A stretch of DNA of 64,000 nt from Lachnospiraceae bacterium (GCA_015057625.1 SVDZ01000008.1:1-64000), one strand, 5' to 3'. Positions 18,801 through 27,283 are shown, counted from the first letter of the stretch. Notes: generated by a model not told the origin, from the sequence alone. Numbers and translations are program-made.

Positions 18801-19647
18801 CCATAAGAGCTAAGTCCATAAGGCAGACAAACTTGTCATCTCTTCCCTTGAAGATTTCGTTTCTTGTCTCAATGTAATCCTCATATGTCTTAACGATTGG
18901 CGCATTGAAATAACCGTCTTCAAACTTAACATCCTTAAGTTCTGTGTTAAAAGTAGTATGACGACAATGATCTGACCAATATGTATCAAGAACTCTGATT
19001 TCAGTCATAGAAGGATCTCTGTCTTCTTCCTTCTTGAAGTAATTCTGAATGTGGAGGAAATCATTGAATGTCATAGCAAGACCAAGTGAAGAATATAACT
19101 CTTTAAGTGGTCCTTCCTCCATATCCTTGAAACCGTCGAAAATAATAACATCTTCCGGCTCGTCAAACTCAGTAACTAATGTTTCCGGTTTTTCCAATCC
19201 TGTCTCTCTTGAATCAACTGGGTTGATACAATATGATTTTATGTTTTCAAACTGCTCATCAGTAATATCACCTGACAATACGTAAGTTGTAGCAGTTTTG
19301 ATAACCGGCTGTTCATCTTCTTTTAAAAACTTAACACACTGCTCAGCAGAATCAGCTCTCTGATCAAACTGTCCCGGAAGAAATTCCACGCTAAATACTC
19401 TGTCCTTTTTCTCGTCGTATGGAAAAGTTTCCTCATAAATCTGATCTACCGGTGGCTCTGAAAATACTGTAGTCAGTGCCTGTTTGTATGTTTCTTCCGA
19501 TAAATTCTCGATGTCATATCTAACTAATACTCTAACCTTCTCAAGTGAATTTACTAAAAGATATCCCTTGATGTCTTCGGTTAACTCGTTAGACTTTACA
19601 GCATATGGCTGTTTCTTTTCAACATAAACTCTTTTAACTTTACTCAT
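15892..19647 (-). CDS. purL: Phosphoribosylformylglycinamidine synthase, single-chain
   Basis: It makes FGAM from FGAR, glutamine and ATP in purine synthesis. At 1251 residues it is the long single-chain form, with a PurS-like N-terminus, two synthetase halves and a C-terminal class I glutaminase. Visible motifs include HNHPTEIEPFGGAATCLGG, GGRTGRDGCGGATGSS and SIGGKDSMSGTF. In the glutaminase domain are FPGTNCEYD, a nucleophile Cys in GICNGFQAL (near 1090) and SHGEGRF. The ATG at 19647 follows AGGAGGAACTC; an in-frame start 42 nt upstream lacks a Shine-Dalgarno. It is transcribed alone, bounded by a leader hairpin and a terminator. Confidence 0.97.
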   Translation of the reverse strand: MSKVKRVYVEKKQPYAVKSNELTEDIKGYLLVNSLEKVRVLVRYDIENLSEETYKQALTTVFSEPPVDQIYEETFPYDEKKDRVFSVEFLPGQFDQRADSAEQCVKFLKEDEQPVIKTATTYVLSGDITDEQFENIKSYCINPVDSRETGLEKPETLVTEFDEPEDVIIFDGFKDMEEGPLKELYSSLGLAMTFNDFLHIQNYFKKEEDRDPSMTEIRVLDTYWSDHCRHTTFNTELKDVKFEDGYFNAPIVKTYEDYIETRNEIFKGRDDKFVCLMDLALMAMRKLKKEGKLDDQEESDEINACSIVVPVEVDGQTEEWLVNFKNETHNHPTEIEPFGGAATCLGGAIRDPLSGRTYVYQAMRVTGAADPTKSMKETLKGKLPQKKLVQGAADGYSSYGNQIGLATGLVKEIYHPDYVAKRMEIGAVMGAAPRRAVIRETSDPGDIIILLGGRTGRDGCGGATGSSKVHTEESIETCGAEVQKGNAPTERKIQRLFRREEVSKLIKKCNDFGAGGVSVAIGELADGLHIFLDKVPKKYAGLDGTEIAISESQERMAVVVDKKDVEQFLAYANEENLEAIEVAYVTEDPRLVLEWRGKEIVNLSRAFLDTNGAHQETSVYVEMPSEENNFFKKEEVADVKAKWLETLADLNVCSQKGLVEKFDGSIGAGSVFMPHGGKYQMTETQTMVAKLPVLKGKCDTVTMMSYGFDPYLSTWSPYHGAMYAVIESVAKVVATGGDYSKIRFTFQEYFRRMTEDPKRWSQPFSALLGAYDAQMGFGLPSIGGKDSMSGTFNDIDVPPTLVSFAVDVAKEADVITPEFKKAGSKIVKFEIGRDRYEKPNYEQIMELYAAIHDMIQKKVIVSAYALDSKGVIPAVSKMAFGNKIGVKISAQIPGSDLFAPEFGNIIAEIPADKLDDITTSYVLIGETTDKQSFEYGDQVIDMEEAISTWTKPLEKVFPTRSHKDTTVLDTPVYDKGSIYICKNKIAKPTVFIPVFPGTNCEYDTAKAFEKAGANVITKVFKNLSAEDIRDSVKVFEDSINQSQIIMFPGGFSAGDEPDGSAKFFATAFRNEKMKEAVHKLLNERDGLALGICNGFQALIKLGLVPNGEITGQNENSPTLTYNTINRHVSKMVYTKVVSNKSPWLQMAEVGKTYVNAASHGEGRFVANEEWIKKLFENGQVATQYVNELGQPTMDEEWNVNGSYAAIEGITSPDGRCFGKMAHIERKGDAVAMNIYGEQDLKVFESGVSYFK

Positions 19648-19678
19648 GAGTTCCTCCTGAATTGTTGTAAAAATTGCA

Positions 19679-19699
19679 AAAGGGCGCAATACACCCTTT
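19679..19699 (-). promoter_or_regulatory. Leader hairpin upstream of purL
   Basis: AAAGGGTG and CGCCCTTT pair (8 bp with one wobble, 5-nt loop) in the minus-strand leader and are followed by TTTTGCAATTTTT. This may be a weak attenuator. An extended -10 (TGTTATACT) lies upstream. No purine riboswitch core was recognised. Confidence 0.45.
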
Positions 19700-19790
19700 A
19701 ATTAGCATATCAAATGTTAGTATAACACGAAAAAAAGCAAAATGCACTACTATAAAAGAATTCATTTTTTTGTTTTTTTGTACATATTTA

Positions 19791-20558
19791 CTAAATACTT
19801 GATTTAAACTCTCCCATATGTTTTCTGTACCATTTTGGCAGAAGGTTATTCTGGCACCTTTCGTTTTTCCTCGATTCTATACCTATCGTGTCAAAGAATA
19901 TTTTAAACAATTCCTCATAACTGTCAGTCACGTCATCATAAAGCTTCTCTATCTTTTCCGTCTCCTCTTCAACGTAAACAACATCTCCACCCGCTTTATG
20001 CACAAGTGCCTTTTTTCTTTTCTCATCATATATCACAAAGTTTTCTAAAGGAAATCTGTTTGAAAAATGGTGTTCTATCAGGGTAAGCACATCACATTTG
20101 GGCGTAATTTTTGAGATAAGCACTCCTCCCTCTATCTCTTTAAATCTAAGTACGCCTTTAAAATTGTGAGCTTCCTTCCCTACCTTTCTGTCAAGTTCAA
20201 TAACCCTCATAACCAAAGGATTACCGTAATCCCTTGTCACCTTTCCACCAACCTTGTATCCGATTTTCAAAAAATCAATAACACTGTCGATTCTCTCCTC
20301 ATCAAAATGCATACATGCTCTGTATACTTTCATATATGCATCCACCGATATTTTCTTTTTGATGGAATCTGATACTTTCCTTGCTTTTTCAAAATCTGTA
20401 ATCACGTAAATATAATCGTACAAAAAATTTTCAACAAATTCACCTCTGACTCTGATATGTACCTTTGAACCTTTTAGCATCTCAACCCAGGCATCATACA
20501 CCGCAGTCATCATTCCATCGAAACTATTCTCGCAAACAAAAACAACTTCCTTATCCAT
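19791..20558 (-). CDS. TIGR03915-type DNA-metabolism protein, partner of the radical SAM protein
   Basis: This 255-residue protein resembles the family found next to the TIGR03916 radical SAM proteins and annotated as probable DNA metabolism. The N-terminal FDGMMTAVYDAW and the central KIGYKVGGKVTRDYGNPLVMRVIEL and AHNFKGVLRF stretches are the recognisable parts. The ATG at 20558 is chosen because the product then begins as family members do; its Shine-Dalgarno is weak and an earlier TTG is possible. It starts 47 nt after the radical SAM gene and is presumably co-transcribed, so it would share the LexA-like control. Its biochemical activity is unknown. Confidence 0.75.
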   Translation of the reverse strand: MDKEVVFVCENSFDGMMTAVYDAWVEMLKGSKVHIRVRGEFVENFLYDYIYVITDFEKARKVSDSIKKKISVDAYMKVYRACMHFDEERIDSVIDFLKIGYKVGGKVTRDYGNPLVMRVIELDRKVGKEAHNFKGVLRFKEIEGGVLISKITPKCDVLTLIEHHFSNRFPLENFVIYDEKRKKALVHKAGGDVVYVEEETEKIEKLYDDVTDSYEELFKIFFDTIGIESRKNERCQNNLLPKWYRKHMGEFKSSI

Positions 20559-20605
20559 AATATACTCATCACTCCATATCCTATGACACCTTTTCAAAAC
20601 TATCC

Positions 20606-21919
20606 CTAATTTTGTAAATTAAAGCTCAATTGCTCGTAAGTCATATCCGGATTAACTTTTGATACTCCTTCTCTTGCATCGTCCACAAGACATCTGGTTA
20701 TGTAATCTCTATCCTGCTTAATAGGGATAATAGTCTTTCCATTGCAGGTAATAAAATATGCCGCTCTTTTTAACACTACACCCATACGCTTTAATGCATC
20801 AAAATTCAAAGTCCTGCTTCTTCTTGCAGATACTATTCTCTTTGCAGATGTGACACCAAGTCCCGGAACTCTCAAAAGAAGATAATAATCCGCTTTCATT
20901 ATCTCTACAGGGAAAAACTCAAGATGCCTGATAGCCCAATCACACTTTGGATCAAGAGCAACATTAAAATTCGGCTGTTCCTCTGTCAGTAGTTCTCCTG
21001 CTTTAAACCCATAAAATCTAAGCAGCCAGTCCGCCTGATAAAGTCTGTGTTCTCTAAGAAGCGGCGGGGTCTTACTTACTGCAGGAAGATTAATATTCTG
21101 ATTGACATCCACAAATGCAGAATAGAACACTCTTTTTAATTTGAAATTATTATATAAAGCTTCAGTAACTGCCATAAGCTGATAATCTGTCTCAGGCGTT
21201 GCTCCGATAATCATCTGTGTACTTTGACCTGCAGGAACAAATTTCGACTGAAATGTACCATTCTTCGACGGTAACTGATATCCATCATCTTTAGTGGCAA
21301 TCAACTGCTTTCTTCCCAGCTGTATCTGTTTCATAGGCGTCAGGATATTTTTCCTGTTCTTGTTTGGAGCAAGATTCTTTAAACCCTCCTCAGTAGGCAG
21401 CTCTAAGTTGACACTCATCCTGTCTGCCAAAAAGCCTATCTTTTCTATTATTTCAGGAGACGTCCCCGGTATTCCCTTAACATGTATGTAACCATAAAAA
21501 TGATATTCATTTCTAAGCTTCCACAAAGCTTCATATATAAGACTCATAGTGTAATTGGGATTGTTTATAATTCCCGAACTCAAAAACAATCCTTCGATAT
21601 AGTTTCTCCTGTAAAACTGCATAGTCAGGGTACATATCTCATCCGGAGTAAAAGACGCCCTCGGTACATCATTAGAGCATCTGTTAACACAATACTTACA
21701 ATCAAAAATACACTCGTTCGTAAAAAGAATTTTCAGCAGCGAAACACACCTTCCATCACTGGCAAATGTGTGACAAATTCCGCAAGCTTCCGCTGAACCT
21801 ATACCGACACCCTTATTTTGTCTGTTCACTCCGCTGCTGGTGCAGGCTACATCGTACTTAGCCGCATCCGTAAGAATTTTTAGTTTTTCTTCTATGGACA
21901 TATCCTGTTGAATCCTCAT
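20606..21919 (-). CDS. TIGR03916-type putative DNA modification/repair radical SAM protein
   Basis: This 437-residue protein is predicted to bind a [4Fe-4S] cluster and S-adenosylmethionine. The radical SAM motif is CIFDCKYC. Further Cys residues occur earlier (TSSGV, EACGICHTF) and later (VNRC). A C-terminal helix-hairpin-helix motif, LLRVPGLGVTSAKRIVSARR, suggests DNA binding. The ATG at 21919 has AAGGAGGC upstream; the longer frame reads through the promoter and is rejected. A LexA-like box overlaps the expected transcription start, supporting a DNA-damage role. The reaction is unknown. Confidence 0.85.
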   Translation of the reverse strand: MRIQQDMSIEEKLKILTDAAKYDVACTSSGVNRQNKGVGIGSAEACGICHTFASDGRCVSLLKILFTNECIFDCKYCVNRCSNDVPRASFTPDEICTLTMQFYRRNYIEGLFLSSGIINNPNYTMSLIYEALWKLRNEYHFYGYIHVKGIPGTSPEIIEKIGFLADRMSVNLELPTEEGLKNLAPNKNRKNILTPMKQIQLGRKQLIATKDDGYQLPSKNGTFQSKFVPAGQSTQMIIGATPETDYQLMAVTEALYNNFKLKRVFYSAFVDVNQNINLPAVSKTPPLLREHRLYQADWLLRFYGFKAGELLTEEQPNFNVALDPKCDWAIRHLEFFPVEIMKADYYLLLRVPGLGVTSAKRIVSARRSRTLNFDALKRMGVVLKRAAYFITCNGKTIIPIKQDRDYITRCLVDDAREGVSKVNPDMTYEQLSFNLQN

Positions 21920-21938
21920 TAAGACGCCTCCTTTTTTC

Positions 21939-21952
21939 CGAACACTTGTTCT
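21939..21952 (-). promoter_or_regulatory. LexA-like SOS operator
   Basis: CGAACACTTGTTCT (plus strand) contains the 5-bp dyad GAACA/TGTTC and reads AGAACAAGTGTTCG on the minus strand. This is close to the Gram-positive LexA consensus CGAACRNRYGTTYC. It lies just downstream of the -10 box of the radical SAM gene, where bound LexA would block initiation. Confidence 0.75.
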
Positions 21953-21958
21953 GTATTT

Positions 21959-21987
21959 ATAATAGCATATTACATATTTCATTTCAA
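21959..21987 (-). promoter_or_regulatory. Promoter of the radical SAM DNA-metabolism pair
   Basis: On the minus strand TTGAAA (21982-21987) and TATTAT (21959-21964) are 17 bp apart. The LexA-like box begins 6 bp downstream of the -10. Confidence 0.75.
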
Positions 21988-22018
21988 TAGTTCATTTCAG
22001 GCATATCTTTAAGGCAAA

Positions 22019-22076
22019 CAAAAAGAGATAATAAAAGTTTTCTGACAATTCAGACAAACTCTTATTATCTCTTTTC
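22019..22076 (-). terminator. Terminator of the DUF3592-like gene
   Basis: A long stem built from AAAAGAGATAATAA and its complement, with a T run on the minus strand, lies downstream of the small membrane protein gene. Confidence 0.75.
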
Positions 22077-22128
22077 TATCAAATTCAATCCTCACGGAGC
22101 TCATATCAGATGTGATATACCAGAGACT

Positions 22129-22536
22129 TTATCTCGCCCTTACAAACAAACCTGCAAGAAATGCTATCAGCCCAATTCCTATTGATATCAACGGGAACAG
22201 CATGCTGGTATCTCCATAACACTGAGCAGGATTGTCCGGATTAATCTTTACTGTTATTTCTTTACCTTCCTTCATTCCGGCTGTGTAATAATTCAATTTG
22301 ACATCTTTAAACTCATTGCCTTCAAAGGAATAATCTACATACACATCATAATCCACTTCCGTCTTAGTTTTACCGTCTTCGACAACATGTCTCTCGTTTC
22401 TATCCATTTTAGTGATAGTCGCTTGTACATCAACCGCAGTCTTATTAATTTTATTGTTATGAATCATTAATGCAATTCCCACAACAATAAAGATTACCCC
22501 CAGTAAGCATATAAATATCTTTCTAATTCCGTTCAT
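22129..22536 (-). CDS. Small DUF3592-like membrane protein
   Basis: This is a 135-residue protein with an N-terminal membrane helix (about 7-25), a soluble beta-rich segment (about 35-105) and a C-terminal helix (about 111-131). The middle holds VQATITKMDRNE, DVYVDYSFEG and the VKINPDNPAQCYGD stretch typical of DUF3592-like proteins. Function unknown. AAGGAGGTG precedes the ATG. It is a single-gene unit with its own terminator. Confidence 0.75.
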   Translation of the reverse strand: MNGIRKIFICLLGVIFIVVGIALMIHNNKINKTAVDVQATITKMDRNERHVVEDGKTKTEVDYDVYVDYSFEGNEFKDVKLNYYTAGMKEGKEITVKINPDNPAQCYGDTSMLFPLISIGIGLIAFLAGLFVRAR

Positions 22537-22744
22537 TATTTTTCACCTCCTTATATAACTGGGAAGGAGATTTGCCCCTACTCAATTAATTTTCTTACCA
22601 TCACCTCCACTTTTTTAGAAAAGTGGGACATCTACTTCTTAGTTAGATTATACTTTTTTTTACCACCTATTTTCAATCTTTTGTTTTAAAAACAATGTAT
22701 TGTGGTAAAATACTAATAGATATGAAAACAGAAAGGGTGATACT

Positions 22745-23545
22745 ATGCCATCATTATATGCACACAATAAATTCGGAAAAAAAGTATTAAAATATCTCCC
22801 TCAAAGTCTCAGGGAGATTATTGCTGATTATCCCGATGCTTTCAGAATCGGACTTCAGGGACCGGATTCAATTTTCTATTACTATCCACTGTACAAAAAT
22901 CGCATTAATCAATACGGGGTAAAAGTTCATCACGAGGATGCATTTCCTTTTTTTGAAGATGCGATTTCCATTATTTCGGTTTACGGCTATGACAGTTCTA
23001 CACATGCTTATCTTCTTGGATATCTCTGTCATTATGTTTTGGACAGAGAGTGCCATCCGTTAGTTGACAGGTATATGAAAGAATCCGGATGTGGTCATAT
23101 TGAAATAGAAGGTGATTTTGAAAATTTGCTACTTACCAAAGACGGGCACGTGGCAGCCCAATATCCTTCATACCGACTTATTCCGGCAAATCTTTCAGCC
23201 GCTTTTGCCATGGCACCATTTTTCCCTGAATTGACAACAAGCGCAATTCACACTGCTTTGGTTCATATGCGTTTGACCAAAAGACTGTTTTTAGCACCGG
23301 GCCCAAAGAAACAGGCCATAATTGACAGTCTTATGAAGGCATCTCTTCACTACAGATATTTCAAAGGTCATATGATTGAGATGAATCCAAATGAAAAATG
23401 CAGACCTTATTCCAAATTAATATACGAAAAATTCTTAGAGTCGGTACCTATCGCAGTCAGTCTTATTGAAGAATTTGAACACAGTCTCACCACGGATGAC
23501 GATTTATCCAACTCTTTCCACGGTGATTTTTACGGAAATCGCTGA
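22745..23545 (+). CDS. Zinc-dependent phospholipase C-like protein
   Basis: This 266-residue protein is of the bacterial zinc-dependent phospholipase C fold (PF00882 type). Metal-ligand candidates are spread as expected: His5 in MPSLYAHNKFG, the KVHHEDA stretch (about 60-66), HAYLLGYLCHYVLDRECHP (about 87-105) and GHIEIEGDFE (about 117-126). No signal peptide is visible, so it is likely intracellular, unlike the classical exported toxins. GAAAGGGTG lies upstream of the ATG. The substrate is unknown. Confidence 0.8.
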   Translation: MPSLYAHNKFGKKVLKYLPQSLREIIADYPDAFRIGLQGPDSIFYYYPLYKNRINQYGVKVHHEDAFPFFEDAISIISVYGYDSSTHAYLLGYLCHYVLDRECHPLVDRYMKESGCGHIEIEGDFENLLLTKDGHVAAQYPSYRLIPANLSAAFAMAPFFPELTTSAIHTALVHMRLTKRLFLAPGPKKQAIIDSLMKASLHYRYFKGHMIEMNPNEKCRPYSKLIYEKFLESVPIAVSLIEEFEHSLTTDDDLSNSFHGDFYGNR

Positions 23546-23592
23546 AACCGCTACGCTTGTTTCGAGATTGTATCACGGTCGTGGATAACAAA

Positions 23593-23620
23593 AAAGAGCA
23601 TATCATTGATATGCTCTTTC
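23593..23620. terminator. Bidirectional terminator
   Basis: AAAGAGCATATCA and its complement form an almost perfect stem flanked by A and T runs between two converging genes. Confidence 0.85.
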
Positions 23621-23632
23621 TTATTTCAAGAT

Positions 23633-24775
23633 TTATTTATCTTTTGATTCTTTTGTTTCTTCAGCATCTGTTGGTGCTTCAGTTACTTCTTCAGTAGGTG
23701 CCTCAGTAGGTCTCTCACCTTTTTCTTTCTTCATGTTATCGAAGATGAACTCCTGAACTGCTTCATAGTTTAAAGAATCTAAAATCATTTCTTTACCGTA
23801 CTGTGACTCAGCTGCCTCAAGTGTTCCAAGGTTGTTTAACTGAACAAGTGCTTCTGCTTTTTTCTTATATGCATCAGAATCAGCTTTGATTGTTAATTTT
23901 TCTTTCTTTGCGATTTCGTTGATTACCATCTGCTGTTTGATGTACTCTTTTGCAGACTTATCAATTTCCTTATCCCAGTCTTCCTGTGACATACTGCATG
24001 ACTCAAGGTATGTCTTAAGGTCTGTCTGATAATATGACTGTAACTGCTGTACATACTGATCATTAAGCTTTGTAGCGTATGATTCAACTTCCTCTGTTGG
24101 GTATGATTTTACTTCACACTCTTCAAGGAATTTAGTCCATGTTGCGTTCATAGCATTTGTAATCTGAATTCTCTTTTTGATGTATTTGTCAAAATCACCT
24201 GTTGTAGTAGCAATTGCTGAGAAATGTTCTTTTACAAAATCATCATTGTACTCAGGCTTAATTGTTTTTTCTTTGTAGTTAATTGTTACATCAAACTTTA
24301 CTGCTTTTCCGGCAAGTGACATTTCATTACCGTCTGCATCTTTTGTAGTATTTGTATAATCATCAGGGAATGTAAGATCAAGTGTAACTTTTTCTCCTAC
24401 TTTCTTTCCAACAAGACCTTCTGCAAATCCTTTAATAAATGTACTGTTTGCAATGTCAAGTGTATATCCGCCTTCAGATGATGTACCGCCTTCAAAAGCA
24501 AATCCGTCGATTGTACCAACGTAATCGATGTTTACTTTGTCAGTCTTTTTTACTTTTCCTTCTTTAACCTGTTCTGTTGTTGAATACTGTGAAAGCATTG
24601 ATTCGATTGTTGAATCATATGCATCATCTACTTCAAGTTCCTTCTCATATACCTGAAGTCCTTTGTATTCTGCAACCTTAACATCTCCGGCTCCCTTATT
24701 TGAATTTCCTTTACATCCAACAAGTGAAAGAGCCATAGATAATCCCAATAAAAGAACTATACTTTTTCTTCTCAT
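23633..24775 (-). CDS. Trigger-factor-like peptidyl-prolyl isomerase lipoprotein
   Basis: This 380-residue exported lipoprotein is anchored through LVGC (Cys near 21). An FKBP-type PPIase domain (about 75-175) has VNIDYVGTIDGFAFEGG, FIKGFAEGLVGKKVGEKV and LTFPDDY. A helical trigger-factor C-terminal-like region follows (about 185-345). The tail is a Pro/Thr/Glu linker of PTEAPTEE type. Cytoplasmic trigger factor also has a ribosome-binding N-terminal domain, absent here, so this is probably an extracytoplasmic folding factor for secreted proteins, comparable in role to PrsA. It appears to have its own promoter (extended TGCTAGAAT). Confidence 0.85.
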   Translation of the reverse strand: MRRKSIVLLLGLSMALSLVGCKGNSNKGAGDVKVAEYKGLQVYEKELEVDDAYDSTIESMLSQYSTTEQVKEGKVKKTDKVNIDYVGTIDGFAFEGGTSSEGGYTLDIANSTFIKGFAEGLVGKKVGEKVTLDLTFPDDYTNTTKDADGNEMSLAGKAVKFDVTINYKEKTIKPEYNDDFVKEHFSAIATTTGDFDKYIKKRIQITNAMNATWTKFLEECEVKSYPTEEVESYATKLNDQYVQQLQSYYQTDLKTYLESCSMSQEDWDKEIDKSAKEYIKQQMVINEIAKKEKLTIKADSDAYKKKAEALVQLNNLGTLEAAESQYGKEMILDSLNYEAVQEFIFDNMKKEKGERPTEAPTEEVTEAPTDAEETKESKDK

Positions 24776-24911
24776 TACTGTCTATTCTCCTTTTTTCAAT
24801 CTCGATTAATTAGTCCGTGTGCAATGACACATAAACCATTCTAGCACATAATATTACAGAATTAAAGTGTTTTTTGCGTGAACGCTAAGTAATCGAAATT
24901 TGATTTTTTAA

Positions 24912-25772
24912 TTATGCAAGTGGCTTTCCTGTAAGCTTTTCGTAAGCTTCAAGATATTTTGCAATTGTCTTTTCTTCAACTTCTACAGGAAGCTTCCAAT
25001 CATGCTCATTATTCTTGAGCCAGTCTCTTGCAAACTGTTTGTCAAATGATGGCTGACCGTGTCCAGGTTCATAACCATCTGCAGGCCAGAATCTTGAGCT
25101 GTCAGGAGTGAGCATTTCATCACCGATTACGATATTTCCATCTTCATCAAGACCAAACTCAAACTTTGTATCTGCAATAATAATTCCCTTTTCAAGTGCG
25201 TAATCTGCACATTTCTTGTAGAGGGCAATTGTATACTCTTTAAGTTTTGAAGCGTACTCTTCTCCTTTTCCAGGATACTGTTTCTCTAATACTTCAATAC
25301 TCTGCTCATATGAGATATTCTCATCGTGATCACCTATCTCAGCTTTTGTAGATGGTGTGTAGATTGGCTCAGGAAGTTTATCTGATTCCTTTAATCCTTC
25401 CGGCAACTTGATACCACAAACTGTACCGTTTTCCTGATAACTTGCCCAGCCTGATCCTGTAATATATCCTCTTACAATACATTCGATTGGAAGCATATCA
25501 AGTTTTTTACACATCATACTGTTTCCATCAAACTGTGGCTGTCTGAAAAATTCAGGCATATCATTTACATCTACAGAAATCATATGGTTTGGTAAAATAT
25601 CTTCTGTCATATCAAACCAGAACTTTGACATCTGAGTAAGAACTGTACCTTTCTTCTTGATAATGTTCTTTAAAATAACATCAAAGCAGCTGATTCTGTC
25701 TGTTGCTACCATAATAAGATTTTCACCATTGTCATAAATCTCACGAACTTTTCCTTCTTTAACAGGTTTCAT
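24912..25772 (-). CDS. purC: Phosphoribosylaminoimidazole-succinocarboxamide synthase
   Basis: It makes SAICAR from CAIR, aspartate and ATP. The 286-residue protein shows KEGKVREIYD at the N-terminus, VATDRISCFDV (about 22-32), IECIVRGYITGSGW (about 92-105), IADTKFEFG (about 198-206) and DEMLTPDSSRFW (about 218-229). It lies 80 nt downstream of purB, with a hairpin in the gap. It is the last gene of the gat-pur run. Confidence 0.96.
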   Translation of the reverse strand: MKPVKEGKVREIYDNGENLIMVATDRISCFDVILKNIIKKKGTVLTQMSKFWFDMTEDILPNHMISVDVNDMPEFFRQPQFDGNSMMCKKLDMLPIECIVRGYITGSGWASYQENGTVCGIKLPEGLKESDKLPEPIYTPSTKAEIGDHDENISYEQSIEVLEKQYPGKGEEYASKLKEYTIALYKKCADYALEKGIIIADTKFEFGLDEDGNIVIGDEMLTPDSSRFWPADGYEPGHGQPSFDKQFARDWLKNNEHDWKLPVEVEEKTIAKYLEAYEKLTGKPLA

Positions 25773-25810
25773 TTTAATACCTCACTATCTTTTTGTTTTT
25801 ATTATTTCCT

Positions 25811-25835
25811 CCTCACCTCTGTATCAGAGGTGGGG
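25811..25835 (-). promoter_or_regulatory. Intercistronic hairpin between purB and purC
   Basis: CCTCACCTCT pairs with AGAGGTGGGG across a 5-nt loop. No T run follows on the minus strand, so it looks like an mRNA-stabilising or processing hairpin rather than a terminator. Confidence 0.5.
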
Positions 25836-25852
25836 AGATATTTGATTTTCTA

Positions 25853-27283
25853 TTATACGTTGATTTCTGCTGTAAGACCAAGCACGTCTTTGTTAGCATC
25901 AAGAATTGGTTTGATTTCATCTCTCAAGAATTCCTCAACCTGCTCAGGTGAACGTCCAACATACTTTGAAGGGTCCATTGTCTTCTGAAGATCTTCAAGT
26001 GTCATATTGAATGACTCATCTGCAGCGATAAGTTCAAGAAGATTGTTATCAAGACCTTTTTCCTTAACGTTCTTTCCTGCTTCCATTGAGAGTGTTCTGA
26101 TTTTCTCATGAAGTTCCTGACGGTCACCACCTGCTTTAACAGCATCCATCATGATATTTTCAGTAGCCATAAATGGAAGTTCACTCATAAGTCTCTTTTC
26201 AATAACCTTTGGATATACAACAAGTCCGTCTACTACATTTAAGTAGAGATCAAGAATTCCGTCGATTGCAAGGAAACACTCCGGAACACTAAGTCTCTTG
26301 TTAGCAGAGTCATCAAGTGTTCTCTCAAACCACTGTGTAGCTGAAGTGATTGCAGGGTTTAACGCTGTAACCATTACGTAGTTTGCAAGTGATGCGATTC
26401 TCTCGCTTCTCATTGGATTTCTCTTATATGCCATAGCTGAAGATCCGATCTGATTCTTTTCAAATGGTTCTTCAATTTCTTTTAAGTGCTGTAAAAGTCT
26501 GATGTCATTTGAGAACTTGTGTGCACTTGCAGCAATTCCTGCAAGAATGTTAAGAACTCTTGTGTCCATCTTTCTTGAATATGTCTGACCTGAAACCGGG
26601 AAGCATTTCTCAAATCCCATCTTGTTTGCGATTTTCTTCTCAAGTTCTTTAATCTTTTCATGATCGCCTTCGAAGAGTTCAAGGAAACTAGCCTGTGTAC
26701 CTGTTGTTCCCTTTGATCCGAGAAGCATCATGCTGTCAATCATATAATCAAGATCATCTAAATCAAGTTTTAATTCCATAAGCCAGAGAGTAGCTCTCTT
26801 ACCAACTGTTGTTGGCTGTGCAGGCTGGAAATGTGTAAATGCAAGTGTTGGCTGTGCTTTGTATTCATCAGCAAATTTAGCCAACTCATTGATTACGTTC
26901 AATAATTTTTTACGAACAAGCTTAAGTGCTTCTGTCATAACGATTATATCTGTATTATCACCTACATAACATGATGTTGCTCCAAGGTGGATAATACCTT
27001 TAGCCTTTGGACACTGCTGTCCGTAAGCATAAACATGAGACATAACATCATGACGAACAAGTTTTTCTCTCTCTTTAGCAACATCGTAGTTGATATCATC
27101 TACATGTGCTTTAAGTTCATCAACCTGCTCTTGAGTAATATTAAGACCAAGTTCCATCTCTGATTCTGCTAATGCAATCCAGAGTTTTCTCCATGTTTTG
27201 AATTTCATGTCAGGTGAGAAGATGTACTGCATCTCTTTGCTGGCATATCTTTCTGATAAAGGACTGTTGTAAATGTCGTTCAT
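25853..27283 (-). CDS. purB: Adenylosuccinate lyase
   Basis: It acts twice in purine synthesis, cleaving SAICAR and adenylosuccinate to release fumarate. The 476-residue protein has the fumarase-superfamily signature GSSAMAYKRNPMRSERI (about 281-297), a catalytic-His region LGATSCYVGDN (about 98-108) and THFQPAQPTTVGKR (about 153-166). GGAGGT lies before the ATG. It is 27 nt downstream of purF. Confidence 0.96.
   Translation of the reverse strand: MNDIYNSPLSERYASKEMQYIFSPDMKFKTWRKLWIALAESEMELGLNITQEQVDELKAHVDDINYDVAKEREKLVRHDVMSHVYAYGQQCPKAKGIIHLGATSCYVGDNTDIIVMTEALKLVRKKLLNVINELAKFADEYKAQPTLAFTHFQPAQPTTVGKRATLWLMELKLDLDDLDYMIDSMMLLGSKGTTGTQASFLELFEGDHEKIKELEKKIANKMGFEKCFPVSGQTYSRKMDTRVLNILAGIAASAHKFSNDIRLLQHLKEIEEPFEKNQIGSSAMAYKRNPMRSERIASLANYVMVTALNPAITSATQWFERTLDDSANKRLSVPECFLAIDGILDLYLNVVDGLVVYPKVIEKRLMSELPFMATENIMMDAVKAGGDRQELHEKIRTLSMEAGKNVKEKGLDNNLLELIAADESFNMTLEDLQKTMDPSKYVGRSPEQVEEFLRDEIKPILDANKDVLGLTAEINV

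Noticed and set aside
22570..22605. A 7-codon minus-strand frame behind GGAGGTG upstream of the DUF3592-like gene
   Set aside because: The Shine-Dalgarno abuts the ATG and the peptide has no distinctive composition; probably chance.
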